Assembly (NCBI RefSeq): GCF_024343775.1 | Contig: NZ_RJUF01000011.1 | Coordinates: 1 to 64,000, forward strand | Source: Lacihabitans soyangensis | GTDB taxonomy: Bacteria > Bacteroidota > Bacteroidia > Cytophagales > Spirosomataceae | Length of the DNA stretch: 64,000 nucleotides | Direction of reading: 5' to 3' | Part shown: positions 9,880-17,805 of the stretch, piece after piece | Layout: the number at the start of each line of letters is the position of its first letter | Position numbering within the stretch: the first letter of the stretch is position 1 | The notes under the pieces: model-generated | Databases searched by the model: none | The model's input: only the letters and a program-made list of their open reading frames with translations | Told to the model about the DNA's origin: nothing | Program-made: the position numbers and the translations under genes

Positions 9880-9979
9880 CCACAAAGTTTAACGAAGAAG
9901 GCACAAGGTTTTACTAAGATTTTTTTTTGAAAATATATTTTCTTTGTGTCTTTAGTGGATCCTGCATTCAACTTTGTGG
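9880..9979. repeat. CACAAAG-type inverted repeat in intergenic DNA
   Basis: CCACAAAGTT (9880-9889) and AACTTTGTGG (9970-9979) form a perfect 10-bp inverted repeat about 80 bases apart. Further CACAA and TTTGTGT words lie between them. The same word recurs as an array at 21196-21233. No gene was found in 9820-10054. Confidence 0.55.
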
Positions 9980-10054
9980 AATAACGAAGAATCTTATTTG
10001 TACTTTAAACTAAATAAAAGGTTTCATTTCCAAACAATTAAGTAATTTATTCAA

Positions 10055-10498
10055 ATGAAAAAACTCAAATTTCTTCTTTTTCTTCCTGTTTTGACATCGT
10101 GTAGTTTGTTGTTCCCTCAAAAACCTCTAGAGCAATGGCCAGTTGGTGCATGGAAATTTGAGCAGGCATATTTTATGGACAATAGACAGAAAATACCGAT
10201 TGACCATCTCGAAGATAAAACAATAGATTTCAAAAACAACCGCACATTTGAACTTAAAAACACTCAAAATGAGATAGTTGATATTGGTAAATGGAGGATA
10301 TCCGACTTTGGATTTAATGTGGATTATGTCGATTCCACTGGCATGAAATCCTCCTCTGATTCTAAAAAAATAATGGCCATTTTTTCCAACCAAAATCTAG
10401 ACATTTTGGGTGAAGTTAGCTTCTCGAAAAAAGGCCTCAAAATTGAAGATCGAGACGGAAAATACCACAAATACTTTATTTTGAAAAAGAAAGAATAA
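10055..10498 (+). CDS. Lipocalin-like lipoprotein
   Basis: A 147-residue protein with a type II signal peptide and lipobox (LTSC, Cys about residue 16). The mature part has alternating strand patterns (WPVGAWKFEQAYF, IDFKNNRTFELKN, GKWRISDFGFNV) typical of the lipocalin-like domain found in many small Bacteroidota lipoproteins. This predicts a small beta-barrel in the periplasm or at the outer membrane. The ligand is unknown. It is not clearly in an operon with the DGPF gene 66 bases downstream. Confidence 0.7.
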   Translation: MKKLKFLLFLPVLTSCSLLFPQKPLEQWPVGAWKFEQAYFMDNRQKIPIDHLEDKTIDFKNNRTFELKNTQNEIVDIGKWRISDFGFNVDYVDSTGMKSSSDSKKIMAIFSNQNLDILGEVSFSKKGLKIEDRDGKYHKYFILKKKE

Positions 10499-10564
10499 AA
10501 TTTTCAGATTTCATGTCCAATTTCATACTTTCTGATTGTCTTCTAGGCATTAAACAACAAAATT

Positions 10565-10918
10565 ATGGACGAATATGTATTAATTATGAGGCATGAAAAT
10601 GCCACTGGACAAGTTTCACCAGAGCAAATGCAGGCTTGGATGCAACAAACCATGGATTGGCTTGGCGGTATAGCCGCTCAAGGTAAATTGTTAGAAACTG
10701 GCAACGGTCTTTCGTTTGACGACGCCCGTGTGGTGGGCCATGGTGGTGTAGTTACCAACGGCCCATTTGGCGAAATAAAGGAAACTATCGGTGGTTATGT
10801 GATTGTAAAAGCGGAGTCAGTTGAAGAAGCCGTCGAATTTGCCAAAGGAAGTCCTGTTTTACAAGGCCCTGGCAATACTTTAGAGGTCAGAAAAGTAGCC
10901 AAACATGATTTCAAATAA
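10565..10918 (+). CDS. YCII-related DGPF-domain protein
   Basis: A 117-residue protein of the YCII/DGPF family. The signature is NGPFGEIKETIGGYVIVKA (here N replaces the D of DGPF), with EYVLIMRHE at the N-terminus. Proteins of this family are commonly encoded next to ECF42 sigma factors, and such a gene follows 29 bases downstream. The biochemical role of the DGPF partners is not settled. It is very likely co-transcribed with the sigma factor. Confidence 0.88.
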   Translation: MDEYVLIMRHENATGQVSPEQMQAWMQQTMDWLGGIAAQGKLLETGNGLSFDDARVVGHGGVVTNGPFGEIKETIGGYVIVKAESVEEAVEFAKGSPVLQGPGNTLEVRKVAKHDFK

Positions 10919-10947
10919 GTCTCCATATAGATTAGAGACCCTTTTTC

Positions 10948-12174
10948 ATGAATACCGAAAAGCTCATACCGCACTTGTTCAGAACAGAATCGAGTAAAAT
11001 CTCGGCTGTTTTGAACAAGCATTTCGGTATTAAACACATTGAAATTGCTGAGGATATTGTTTCTGACACGTTTTTAAGTGCTTTAGAAACTTGGCCTTAC
11101 AAAGGAATTCCCGAAAATCCCAAAGCTTGGCTTTACGCGGTTGCGAAAAATAAGAGTAAGAATTACTTAATCAAATCAAGTAATTTTGAAAAAACTATTT
11201 CCCAAGAAATATTACAGACTTCGGAGTTATCGACCGAAATAGACTGGTCAGAGAGAAATATTTCCGACAGTCAACTGCAAATGTTGTTTGCGGTTTGTCA
11301 CCCAAGTATTCCAGCAGAATCGCAAATTGGTTTGGCCCTAAAAATTCTTTGTGGCTTTGGCATTGACGAAATAGCCGCAGCATTTTTGACTAACAAAGAA
11401 ACCATTAACAAAAGGCTATTTAGAGCGAAAGAAAAACTAAAATCGGAGCAAATTAAACTCGAATTTCCACCAGAAAACCAAATAGAAAAAAGAATCAACA
11501 CCGTACTGCTGACCTTATACCTGCTTTTCAATGAAGGATATTATTCTGAAAATCAAGACGATGTTATTAGAAAAGAGCTTTGTTTGGAGGCCATGCGGCT
11601 ATTAGAAATGCTGATTGAAAGTTACGCACATACAATACCAAAAATCCATGCCCTGTATGCGTTAATGTGCTTCCATAGTTCAAGATTAGATGCCAGAAAA
11701 GACGATACCGGTCAACTAATTCTTTATCAAAATCAAGATGAAAATCTTTGGGACCAAACCCTTATAACTAAAGGAGTTTTACATTTGCACAAAGCCACCG
11801 GGGGCGATAGTGCCTCCAGATATCATATTGAAGCCAGTTTGGCGTTTTGGATGACGCAAAAAGAAGATACTTCAGAAAAATGGCACCAAGTACTAAAACT
11901 TTATAATCACCTCTTGTTTATAGAATACTCGCCCATTGCGGCTCTAAACCGTACTTTTGCATTATCCAAAGTGTATCGAAATGAAATAGCTATTGCCGAA
12001 GCCGAAAAACTAAAACTTGAAAGCAACCCCTTCTACTTCAGCCTCTTAGCAGAGCTATATCGGCAAATCGATCGACAAAAATCAAAACAACATCTAGAAA
12101 AAGCCATAGAACTTTCAAAATTAAAACCACAAAAAGAATTGCTTCAAAAAAAGATAGCAGAATTAAACATTTGA
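10948..12174 (+). CDS. ECF42-type RNA polymerase sigma factor with C-terminal helical domain
   Basis: A 408-residue protein. Sigma region 2 covers about residues 8-75 (IEIAEDIVSDTFLSALETWP, NPKAWLYAVAKN) and region 4 about 105-160 (GFGIDEIAAAFLTNKETINKRLFRAKEKL). A helical, TPR-like extension of about 230 residues follows, with the family-typical NLWDQTLI and ASLAFWM stretches. Ordinary ECF factors are near 180 residues; the long tail and adjacent DGPF gene define the ECF42 group, in which the tail rather than a separate anti-sigma factor is thought to control activity. No anti-sigma gene is adjacent, in keeping with this. Confidence 0.88.
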   Translation: MNTEKLIPHLFRTESSKISAVLNKHFGIKHIEIAEDIVSDTFLSALETWPYKGIPENPKAWLYAVAKNKSKNYLIKSSNFEKTISQEILQTSELSTEIDWSERNISDSQLQMLFAVCHPSIPAESQIGLALKILCGFGIDEIAAAFLTNKETINKRLFRAKEKLKSEQIKLEFPPENQIEKRINTVLLTLYLLFNEGYYSENQDDVIRKELCLEAMRLLEMLIESYAHTIPKIHALYALMCFHSSRLDARKDDTGQLILYQNQDENLWDQTLITKGVLHLHKATGGDSASRYHIEASLAFWMTQKEDTSEKWHQVLKLYNHLLFIEYSPIAALNRTFALSKVYRNEIAIAEAEKLKLESNPFYFSLLAELYRQIDRQKSKQHLEKAIELSKLKPQKELLQKKIAELNI

Positions 12175-12318
12175 AATAATTTCTAGAAAAAATTTGGAAA
12201 GAAGAAAATTAATATTTCACTTTGTATCACAAAGTACTTTTAGATATAAACCTGAAAGGTTGCTATTTTTTCTTTGAATACTTTGTGAGAAAAGACTTTT
12301 ATAGAAAATTACAATTCA

Positions 12319-13716
12319 ATGAAAAATCCAAAAAACCTCTCGTTTTTCTTCTGTCTCACTGTTTACTACTTTATATTTTGGCAAGAAAACATAGCCTTAA
12401 ATCTCTTTATTTTTGATATTCTGTTGCTTGGTTTCAGCTACCAGCAAATGCCAAAAAATCTAAAAACCAAGATACTCCTCACCATAGCATTTCTTTCATC
12501 GGCTTCAGTTCCCTTGATTAATACCGATGCCAGTATTCTGATAAATGTCCTCATTATGGGTGTTGTTTTGGGTTATAGTTTACTTCCTGAAATAAATTCG
12601 GCAGTAAGTGCTGGATTGGTATTTTTCATTAATATCACACTAAATATAAGACACTTAGCAGCTCCCATAACGAACTTGTTTGAAGGAATGGCATCAAAAT
12701 CTACATTGTTCGATCAGGTTTTAAAAATCATAAAAATCGGAGTTTTGCCCGTTGTATTGTTTGTTGTATTTCTGGTGCTTTTTCAGAATGCCAACCCCAT
12801 TTTTCTTGAAAAAACCCTGTTCCTACAGAATGCTCTAGAAACTTTTTTTACGAATTTCCCAACATTCTCAGTTCCAAGAACGGTATTCACAATCTTTGGT
12901 TACATATTTTTAGCAGGCGTATTTTTCAATCGAAATTTCCAATTCGGTCATAACTATTTCACAAACAAAAACACATCCATAGAGCCACCAACTGAAAGCA
13001 TCAAAAACGACATGTTTCAAACGGCCACAATCAGCCTTTTCACTCTAAATGCCCTTTTACTAAGTGTAAACTTCATTGACATACAATACCTTTGGTTCAA
13101 TTTTTCAGTAACCAGTGCTCCAGAAATGTCAAAACTGGTTCATTCGGGCACTTACCTATTGATTGTAAGCGTAATAATCTCAATAATCGTTCTACTTTTC
13201 TTTTTCAAAGGAGATCTAAATTTCCATAAAAAAAGCAAAATTTTGGTGGTTCTCGCTATAACCTGGATAGCCCAAAACGCCATATTGGTGGGATCGGTAT
13301 TTATTAGAAATTTCAAATACGTAGAAATGTATGGGCTCACACACAAGAGAATTGGAGTGTATATTTTTCTTATTCTAACCCTAGTAGGGCTATTTACAAT
13401 TACTTGGAAAATCATAAAAAAGCAAAATTTCAATTTTATATTCATTTACAATTCTTGGGCATTTATGGTTGTGTTCTTAATTGTAAGTTTTGTCGATTTC
13501 GATAAAATAATTGCAGAAAACAACCTCAAAAGGCCCAATTGCGATATGGAATATGTCAAAAGTCTTTCAATTCATGCGATTCCCTCCATTCTCAAATATC
13601 ATCCCGAACTAAAAAAAGAAGATCTAAAAACTTACAAAAGATATAAGCAAGAGAGTGAGAATTTCACATGGCTTTCTTGGACTTTGATAGATTATAGACT
13701 TCAAAACTTAAAATAA
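12319..13716 (+). CDS. DUF4173-type polytopic membrane protein
   Basis: A 465-residue protein with about ten predicted membrane segments. The block YGLTHKRIGVYIFLILTL near residue 340 is characteristic of the DUF4173/DUF4153 family, whose function is unknown. The C-terminal roughly 80 residues are soluble (CDMEYVKSLSIHAIPSILKY). The gene is followed after one base by the DUF2809 gene and then by an MpaB-like gene, suggesting one transcript of three membrane or redox genes. The 144-base gap upstream holds a CACAAAG word near 12229 but no gene. Confidence 0.75.
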   Translation: MKNPKNLSFFFCLTVYYFIFWQENIALNLFIFDILLLGFSYQQMPKNLKTKILLTIAFLSSASVPLINTDASILINVLIMGVVLGYSLLPEINSAVSAGLVFFINITLNIRHLAAPITNLFEGMASKSTLFDQVLKIIKIGVLPVVLFVVFLVLFQNANPIFLEKTLFLQNALETFFTNFPTFSVPRTVFTIFGYIFLAGVFFNRNFQFGHNYFTNKNTSIEPPTESIKNDMFQTATISLFTLNALLLSVNFIDIQYLWFNFSVTSAPEMSKLVHSGTYLLIVSVIISIIVLLFFFKGDLNFHKKSKILVVLAITWIAQNAILVGSVFIRNFKYVEMYGLTHKRIGVYIFLILTLVGLFTITWKIIKKQNFNFIFIYNSWAFMVVFLIVSFVDFDKIIAENNLKRPNCDMEYVKSLSIHAIPSILKYHPELKKEDLKTYKRYKQESENFTWLSWTLIDYRLQNLK

Positions 13717-13717
13717 A

Positions 13718-14122
13718 ATGCATTTTCACATGAAATATCCAATTGCCTCTGTGGTACTTTTAGCTGTAGAAATATGCATTGCCGTTTTTATCCATGACCA
13801 ATTTATTCGGCCCTTCTTTGGTGATTTTTTGGCCGTAATTTTTGTTTACTGTGGGCTACGAATATTCAATCAAAATATCTTAAAAACAGCACTGCTCAGT
13901 TTACTAATAGCGTACTTTATCGAGATTTTGCAGTATTTTAAGTTTATAGAAATTACTGGCTTGATCAAATACAAGGTGCTAGCCATTTTGATTGGTAATT
14001 CTTTTTCTTGGCTAGATATTCTTGCCTACACCTTGGGTTTTGTTTTTATACTGCTGATCGAAAATTTCGAAATCCTAAGGATTTTGTGCAAACTACAATT
14101 TGAAACTACCAAAAAACGATAA
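13718..14122 (+). CDS. DUF2809 small membrane protein
   Basis: A 134-residue protein with about four membrane segments. RPFFGDFLAVIFVYCGLR and SWLDILAYTLGFVFIL match the conserved ends of the DUF2809 family, which has no known activity. It starts one base after the stop of the DUF4173 gene and ends two bases before the MpaB-like gene, so the three are almost certainly one operon. An internal ATG five codons in is an alternative start. Confidence 0.75.
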   Translation: MHFHMKYPIASVVLLAVEICIAVFIHDQFIRPFFGDFLAVIFVYCGLRIFNQNILKTALLSLLIAYFIEILQYFKFIEITGLIKYKVLAILIGNSFSWLDILAYTLGFVFILLIENFEILRILCKLQFETTKKR

Positions 14123-14124
14123 AG

Positions 14125-14883
14125 ATGGAATACTTCGTAAAACCAGATTCTATTGTTCGGCAAATTTGGAGTGATGCAGACTGCATTCTTTTCATTTTTG
14201 GGGCAAGTTCAGGAGAATTTGCCCTCCACAAATCTGTCGACTGGCTATTTTTTACAGGTAAACTTCCCTCCGACCCCATCGGAAGGCTTTTCTCAACAGT
14301 AGTTTACGCCCAAAAGATAATTTTTGAAGAAAAAGCAAAAGCTGAAAAGACGCTGCAAAACATGAAAAACATCCACGTTGGAGTCGAAAATAACCGTGGT
14401 TTCCAGATTCCAAACTGGGCCTACCAAGATGTGCTATATATGTTGATTCACCATTCCATCTCTGCTTTTGAACTCCTTCATCGGACATTAACACTGTCAG
14501 AAAAAAGGGAAATTTTTCAGGTGTTCCACGAGGTTGGAATTAGAATGGGAATTACAGATTTGCCCAAGAACTTTGAAAATTGGGAGGTAAAAAGAAAAGA
14601 AAATCTATCCGAAAACTATCAAAAAACAGAACTAAGCACAAAACTATTTGAGGCCTACAAAACACATCTTGGAAGTATCAGATTTCAACTTTTGCTTTAC
14701 GTGCAAAAAATCCTTTTGCCTACGGAATTAAAAACTATGGCTCGTAATTTACCTGCACCTAATCTCGATATACCAATGTACTCTTATAAACGCACCAAAA
14801 CCTACTGGCCAATACATCAACTGAAATACTATCTTTTGCCAAAACAATATAGAAAAGCTCTCAAAGACCTTGTTAGAAATTAA
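14125..14883 (+). CDS. MpaB-like oxygenase family protein (DUF2236)
   Basis: A 252-residue protein resembling the DUF2236/MpaB oxygenase family: SIVRQIWSDADCILFIFG at the N-terminus, DPIGRLFSTVVYAQKIIF, WAYQDVLYMLIHHSISAFELL, and an arginine-rich end. Family members are thought to bind heme through conserved histidines; H112-H113 here are candidates. The protein is shorter than many relatives but looks complete. It is the last gene of a three-gene operon with two small membrane proteins. The substrate is unknown. Confidence 0.7.
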   Translation: MEYFVKPDSIVRQIWSDADCILFIFGASSGEFALHKSVDWLFFTGKLPSDPIGRLFSTVVYAQKIIFEEKAKAEKTLQNMKNIHVGVENNRGFQIPNWAYQDVLYMLIHHSISAFELLHRTLTLSEKREIFQVFHEVGIRMGITDLPKNFENWEVKRKENLSENYQKTELSTKLFEAYKTHLGSIRFQLLLYVQKILLPTELKTMARNLPAPNLDIPMYSYKRTKTYWPIHQLKYYLLPKQYRKALKDLVRN

Positions 14884-15009
14884 ACTACCGTCGCTTTTTA
14901 TGAAAAAATAAAATATCTCTCCTCCCTGTTTCACTATTTTGTTGAAGCCAGAAAATAAATTTTGTAAAACCTGTAAGTTTTCCTCCAAAAAATCTACTAA
15001 TTGTGAAAA

Positions 15010-15498
15010 ATGTATGAAATGGAAAAGGAATTTACGGGACTGATTAACCAGCATAAAGGTATCATTTACAAAGTTTGTCAACTCTACTGTCATGAGAACG
15101 AAGACAGGAAAGATCTTTTTCAAGAAATAGTTATTCAGCTTTGGAAAGCCTACACAAACTTTAGAGGAGAGGCCAAAATATCGACTTGGATCTATAAAAT
15201 AGCACTAAACACTGCTCTTTCGAATTTGAAAATAGAAGGTAAAAAGAAATTCATTAGAACGATTTCCGATCATGAACTCGAAATCCCGGCAATGGAAATC
15301 ACCGAAAATGAACACCTCAAATCGCTCTATCAAGCCATTCAACAATTGACCGAAATAGAGAAAGCCATCATAATGCTTTATCTCGACGACAAAACCTATG
15401 AGGAAATAACGGAGATTGTCGGCATTAGCAAAACTAATGTAGGTGTAAAGCTCAACAGAATCAAACTAAAATTAAGTAAAATCATCAAAACCAATTGA
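15010..15498 (+). CDS. ECF RNA polymerase sigma factor
   Basis: A 162-residue group IV sigma factor. Region 2 spans about 10-75 (NEDRKDLFQEIVIQLWKAY, ISTWIYKIALNTAL) and region 4 about 105-158 (YQAIQQLTEIEKAIIMLYLDD, EEITEIVGISKTNVGVKLNRIK). It has normal length for a minimal ECF factor. The ATG at 15019 (MEKEF) is an equally good start. The following gene begins five bases after its stop and encodes a membrane protein likely to control it. Confidence 0.9.
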   Translation: MYEMEKEFTGLINQHKGIIYKVCQLYCHENEDRKDLFQEIVIQLWKAYTNFRGEAKISTWIYKIALNTALSNLKIEGKKKFIRTISDHELEIPAMEITENEHLKSLYQAIQQLTEIEKAIIMLYLDDKTYEEITEIVGISKTNVGVKLNRIKLKLSKIIKTN

Positions 15499-15503
15499 TA
15501 ATC

Positions 15504-16148
15504 ATGGAATTAGAAGAATTAAAAACCACATGGGGAATGTACGACAAAAAAATATTGTCAACACAAAACATCACCCAAAAGCTCATAGAAAGTATGATAA
15601 GAGAGAGATCGATTTCGAGGGTGGAACGTTTGAAAAAACAGTATTTCAGTTTCTTTGCATTGTTAATTGTCGAAGCTGGATTTATGCTTGCCATACTTTT
15701 CGGCAATCCGTTTGATTTCAAATATCAGATTCAGTTTCTCCCTTTTTTACTGCTTTTGATGGGAATCATAGTGGCATTTATAAACCTGACAAGATATTAC
15801 GAAAAAATCAGTAAACCGCTCATTGACAAAAACATAGGAACATTTTTAAATGATATTCTAGATTTTTATGAGAAAAACCAAAAGTATGAGAAATGGTTTG
15901 GGCTGATTTTATTTTCTATTGGTTTCTTGGTTCCACTTTCCTTTTTACCTCCCAAAATCGAAAAATATGGAATCCTAAAAGGTCTTTTGGACACCGCCAT
16001 ACCAATGGCGATTTCTCTTATCCTATACTTTTTGGCCTTCAAAATGGGAGCTTTTAGAAAACGCCACAAAGAAAACTTCAAAAGCGATTTGGAGGAATAT
16101 AACGAATTGAAAGAAATGAGTGGTGAATTGAACGAAAAAGTTAGCTAA
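15504..16148 (+). CDS. Probable membrane anti-sigma partner protein
   Basis: A 214-residue protein with a cytoplasmic N-terminal part (about 1-50, starting MELEELKTTWGMYDKKI) and four membrane segments (about 50-68, 78-95, 135-152 and 165-185), then a basic, helical tail. The opening LKxxWxxYDKK is frequent in Bacteroidota membrane proteins encoded directly after ECF sigma genes. No zinc-binding anti-sigma motif is present, so the role is inferred from position. The ATG at 15504 is chosen; an in-frame TTG at 15495 overlaps the sigma stop codon. Confidence 0.65.
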   Translation: MELEELKTTWGMYDKKILSTQNITQKLIESMIRERSISRVERLKKQYFSFFALLIVEAGFMLAILFGNPFDFKYQIQFLPFLLLLMGIIVAFINLTRYYEKISKPLIDKNIGTFLNDILDFYEKNQKYEKWFGLILFSIGFLVPLSFLPPKIEKYGILKGLLDTAIPMAISLILYFLAFKMGAFRKRHKENFKSDLEEYNELKEMSGELNEKVS

Positions 16149-16155
16149 ATCAAAA

Positions 16156-16205
16156 TTATAATTCGCCAAATGATACGTAAAAATACTTAACTTGGCGAAT
16201 TATAA
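16156..16205. repeat. 50-nt palindrome downstream of ATPase-nuclease gene A (unit A3)
   Basis: Arms TTATAATTCGCCAA (16156-16169) and TTGGCGAATTATAA (16192-16205) are perfect 14-bp inverted repeats around a 22-nt centre. The same 50-nt unit occurs twice on the other side of the ATPase gene (17661-17763), in the same orientation. It lacks a T run and is not a standard terminator. Confidence 0.9.
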
Positions 16206-16247
16206 AATTTCTAATGTATTATTAATCAAAATTTTATACAAAAAAAA

Positions 16248-17660
16248 CTATACAAATAAATCAACTGCAGTAATCTGATTACTAACAGTACTTAAATAAT
16301 ATGCATTGGCTTTTACACCGTGAATACTAATCATGGTCGTGAACACGTTTTTCTTAGTTTTGGTGGCATTTATAAAAATATGCTTCCGTCGCTCCAATTG
16401 CTCTGCATACTGTTGTGTCATTTCATATTCTGTCTGGTAATACTTGGCCTCCAGAAGGTTTATCACATTGTCGTCACGGTCAATCACCATATCTACTTGA
16501 GCCGTACTATCAGGTGAAATCCAAGAATAATCCCTACTGATGATGCCCTGGATACCAAGTGTTTTTTTTATTTGAAATACGTGTTTCAAGCATAAATTTT
16601 CGAATGCATAACCCGACCATGACTTGAAACTTGGTTTATTGGTAAAATTGCTCCCTGTATAATCAGAATTCCCAAAAAACTTAAAGTAAAACAGTGTAAA
16701 TTCATCCACCAAACGATACAGGCTCTCTTCCTTCTTTTTGTTTATAGGAAAAACTTGGGTTACAAACCCACATGCAGTAAGTTCGTTTAAAATATTGGTA
16801 AAACCGCCTCCGCTACTCATTTTAGTCGCTTCCAAAATCTCATTTCTTGTTAGTCCTTTGCTTTTTGAAGCCAGTGCTTTTACAACCAGTTCATGCAAAT
16901 GGCTATTTTTAAACAAAGAGGCATAAAGATTTTCAAATTCATTTTTCAGAGTAGCATTTTTATTAAAAAACAATGTATCTAAAATCTGTCCGACGCTTTT
17001 ACCAGGTACAATGTCTTTTAAATAAAAAGGAACGCCGCCTACGCACATATAAAGTTGAATAATGTCTTTAAGAACGAGCTTAACATGATTCATCTCTAGA
17101 AAAGCCTTGGTTTCTTTCAAATCAAAAGGCCTTAACAATATCTGTTTGGTGATTCTATTGTGAAGTCCTCCCCTATTATTTATCACTTTGTTGATAATCC
17201 AAGAGGCTGCAGAACCACAAATCACCAAAACTATGTCTGTCCTTTTAGAACAATACATGTTCCAGAAATTGTCTAAAGCAGCCAAAAAGCCTGAACGTGG
17301 GGTTTCAAACCATGAAATCTCATCTAAAAAGATTACTTTCTTTTGTTTTGACTTCAAAGTATCGATGTATGCTTTTAATAGCGAAAATGCTTGGAGCCAT
17401 GTTTGTGGCTGCAAAGTATTTGATTTAGTAGCACGAGAAATGTCCAACCAAAAATTTTCGAGTTGCTGGTCAATGTTTTTCTCATGTAAGCCACTTGAAT
17501 CAAAAATTATATGCTTTTCATATACCTGCCGAATGAGATACGTTTTGCCAATTCTTCTTCTTCCATAAACCGCTAAAAATTCAGAATTTTCAGATTCCAA
17601 AAGAGAATTTAAAATCTGAATTTCGTCAATTCTACCTGCAACTTTCATATTGAAAAACAT
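16248..17660 (-). CDS. AAA ATPase with winged helix and PD-(D/E)xK nuclease-like domain (ATPase/DUF234 type)
   Basis: A 470-residue protein of the archaeal-type ATPase/DUF234 family. Walker A is GRRRIGKT (33-40) and Walker B VIFLDE (D113, E114). A winged-helix stretch lies at about 265-302 (GLTRNEILEATKMSSGGGFT). The C-terminal domain keeps a nuclease-like pattern: E354 in YAFENL, D390 in AQVDMVI, and E404-x-K406 in LLEAKYY. The biological role of the family is not established. The ATG at 17660 directly abuts a palindromic unit; MKV at 17648 is an alternative start. Copies of a 50-nt palindrome bracket the gene at both ends, suggesting self-regulation or a mobile cassette. Confidence 0.85.
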   Translation of the reverse strand: MFFNMKVAGRIDEIQILNSLLESENSEFLAVYGRRRIGKTYLIRQVYEKHIIFDSSGLHEKNIDQQLENFWLDISRATKSNTLQPQTWLQAFSLLKAYIDTLKSKQKKVIFLDEISWFETPRSGFLAALDNFWNMYCSKRTDIVLVICGSAASWIINKVINNRGGLHNRITKQILLRPFDLKETKAFLEMNHVKLVLKDIIQLYMCVGGVPFYLKDIVPGKSVGQILDTLFFNKNATLKNEFENLYASLFKNSHLHELVVKALASKSKGLTRNEILEATKMSSGGGFTNILNELTACGFVTQVFPINKKKEESLYRLVDEFTLFYFKFFGNSDYTGSNFTNKPSFKSWSGYAFENLCLKHVFQIKKTLGIQGIISRDYSWISPDSTAQVDMVIDRDDNVINLLEAKYYQTEYEMTQQYAEQLERRKHIFINATKTKKNVFTTMISIHGVKANAYYLSTVSNQITAVDLFV

Positions 17661-17763
17661 TTATAATTCGCCAAATCATATGCAAATATACACAACTTGG
17701 CGAGATATAAAAATTATAATTCGCCATATTGTATGCATTTTTATAAAACTTGGCGAATTATAG
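17661..17763. repeat. Two 50-nt palindromes upstream of ATPase-nuclease gene A (units A1, A2)
   Basis: Unit A1 (17661-17710) and A2 (17714-17763) each have 14-bp arms related to TTATAATTCGCCAA / TTGGCGAATTATAA around 22-nt centres. A1 has two changes in its right arm; A2 has a change at the outer end of one arm and one at the inner end of the other. Both share orientation with unit A3 at 16156. The centre of A1 carries TATATTTG on the minus strand (17683-17690), a good -7 box, placing a start site about 16 bases before the ATG at 17660. The palindrome could therefore be an operator over the promoter. Confidence 0.88.
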
Positions 17764-17805
17764 AAATCACAAGTGCCTGTAAATAAGTATTTTAAATATT
17801 TTCAA

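Noticed and set aside
12222-12416. Open frame of 64 codons before the DUF4173 gene
   Set aside because: It overlaps the N-terminus of the DUF4173 protein in another frame and has no recognisable feature or start context.
16156-16205. Palindrome as an ordinary terminator for the sigma/anti-sigma operon
   Set aside because: The same unit occurs twice upstream of the ATPase gene, has a 22-nt loop and lacks a T run, so a plain terminator does not explain it.
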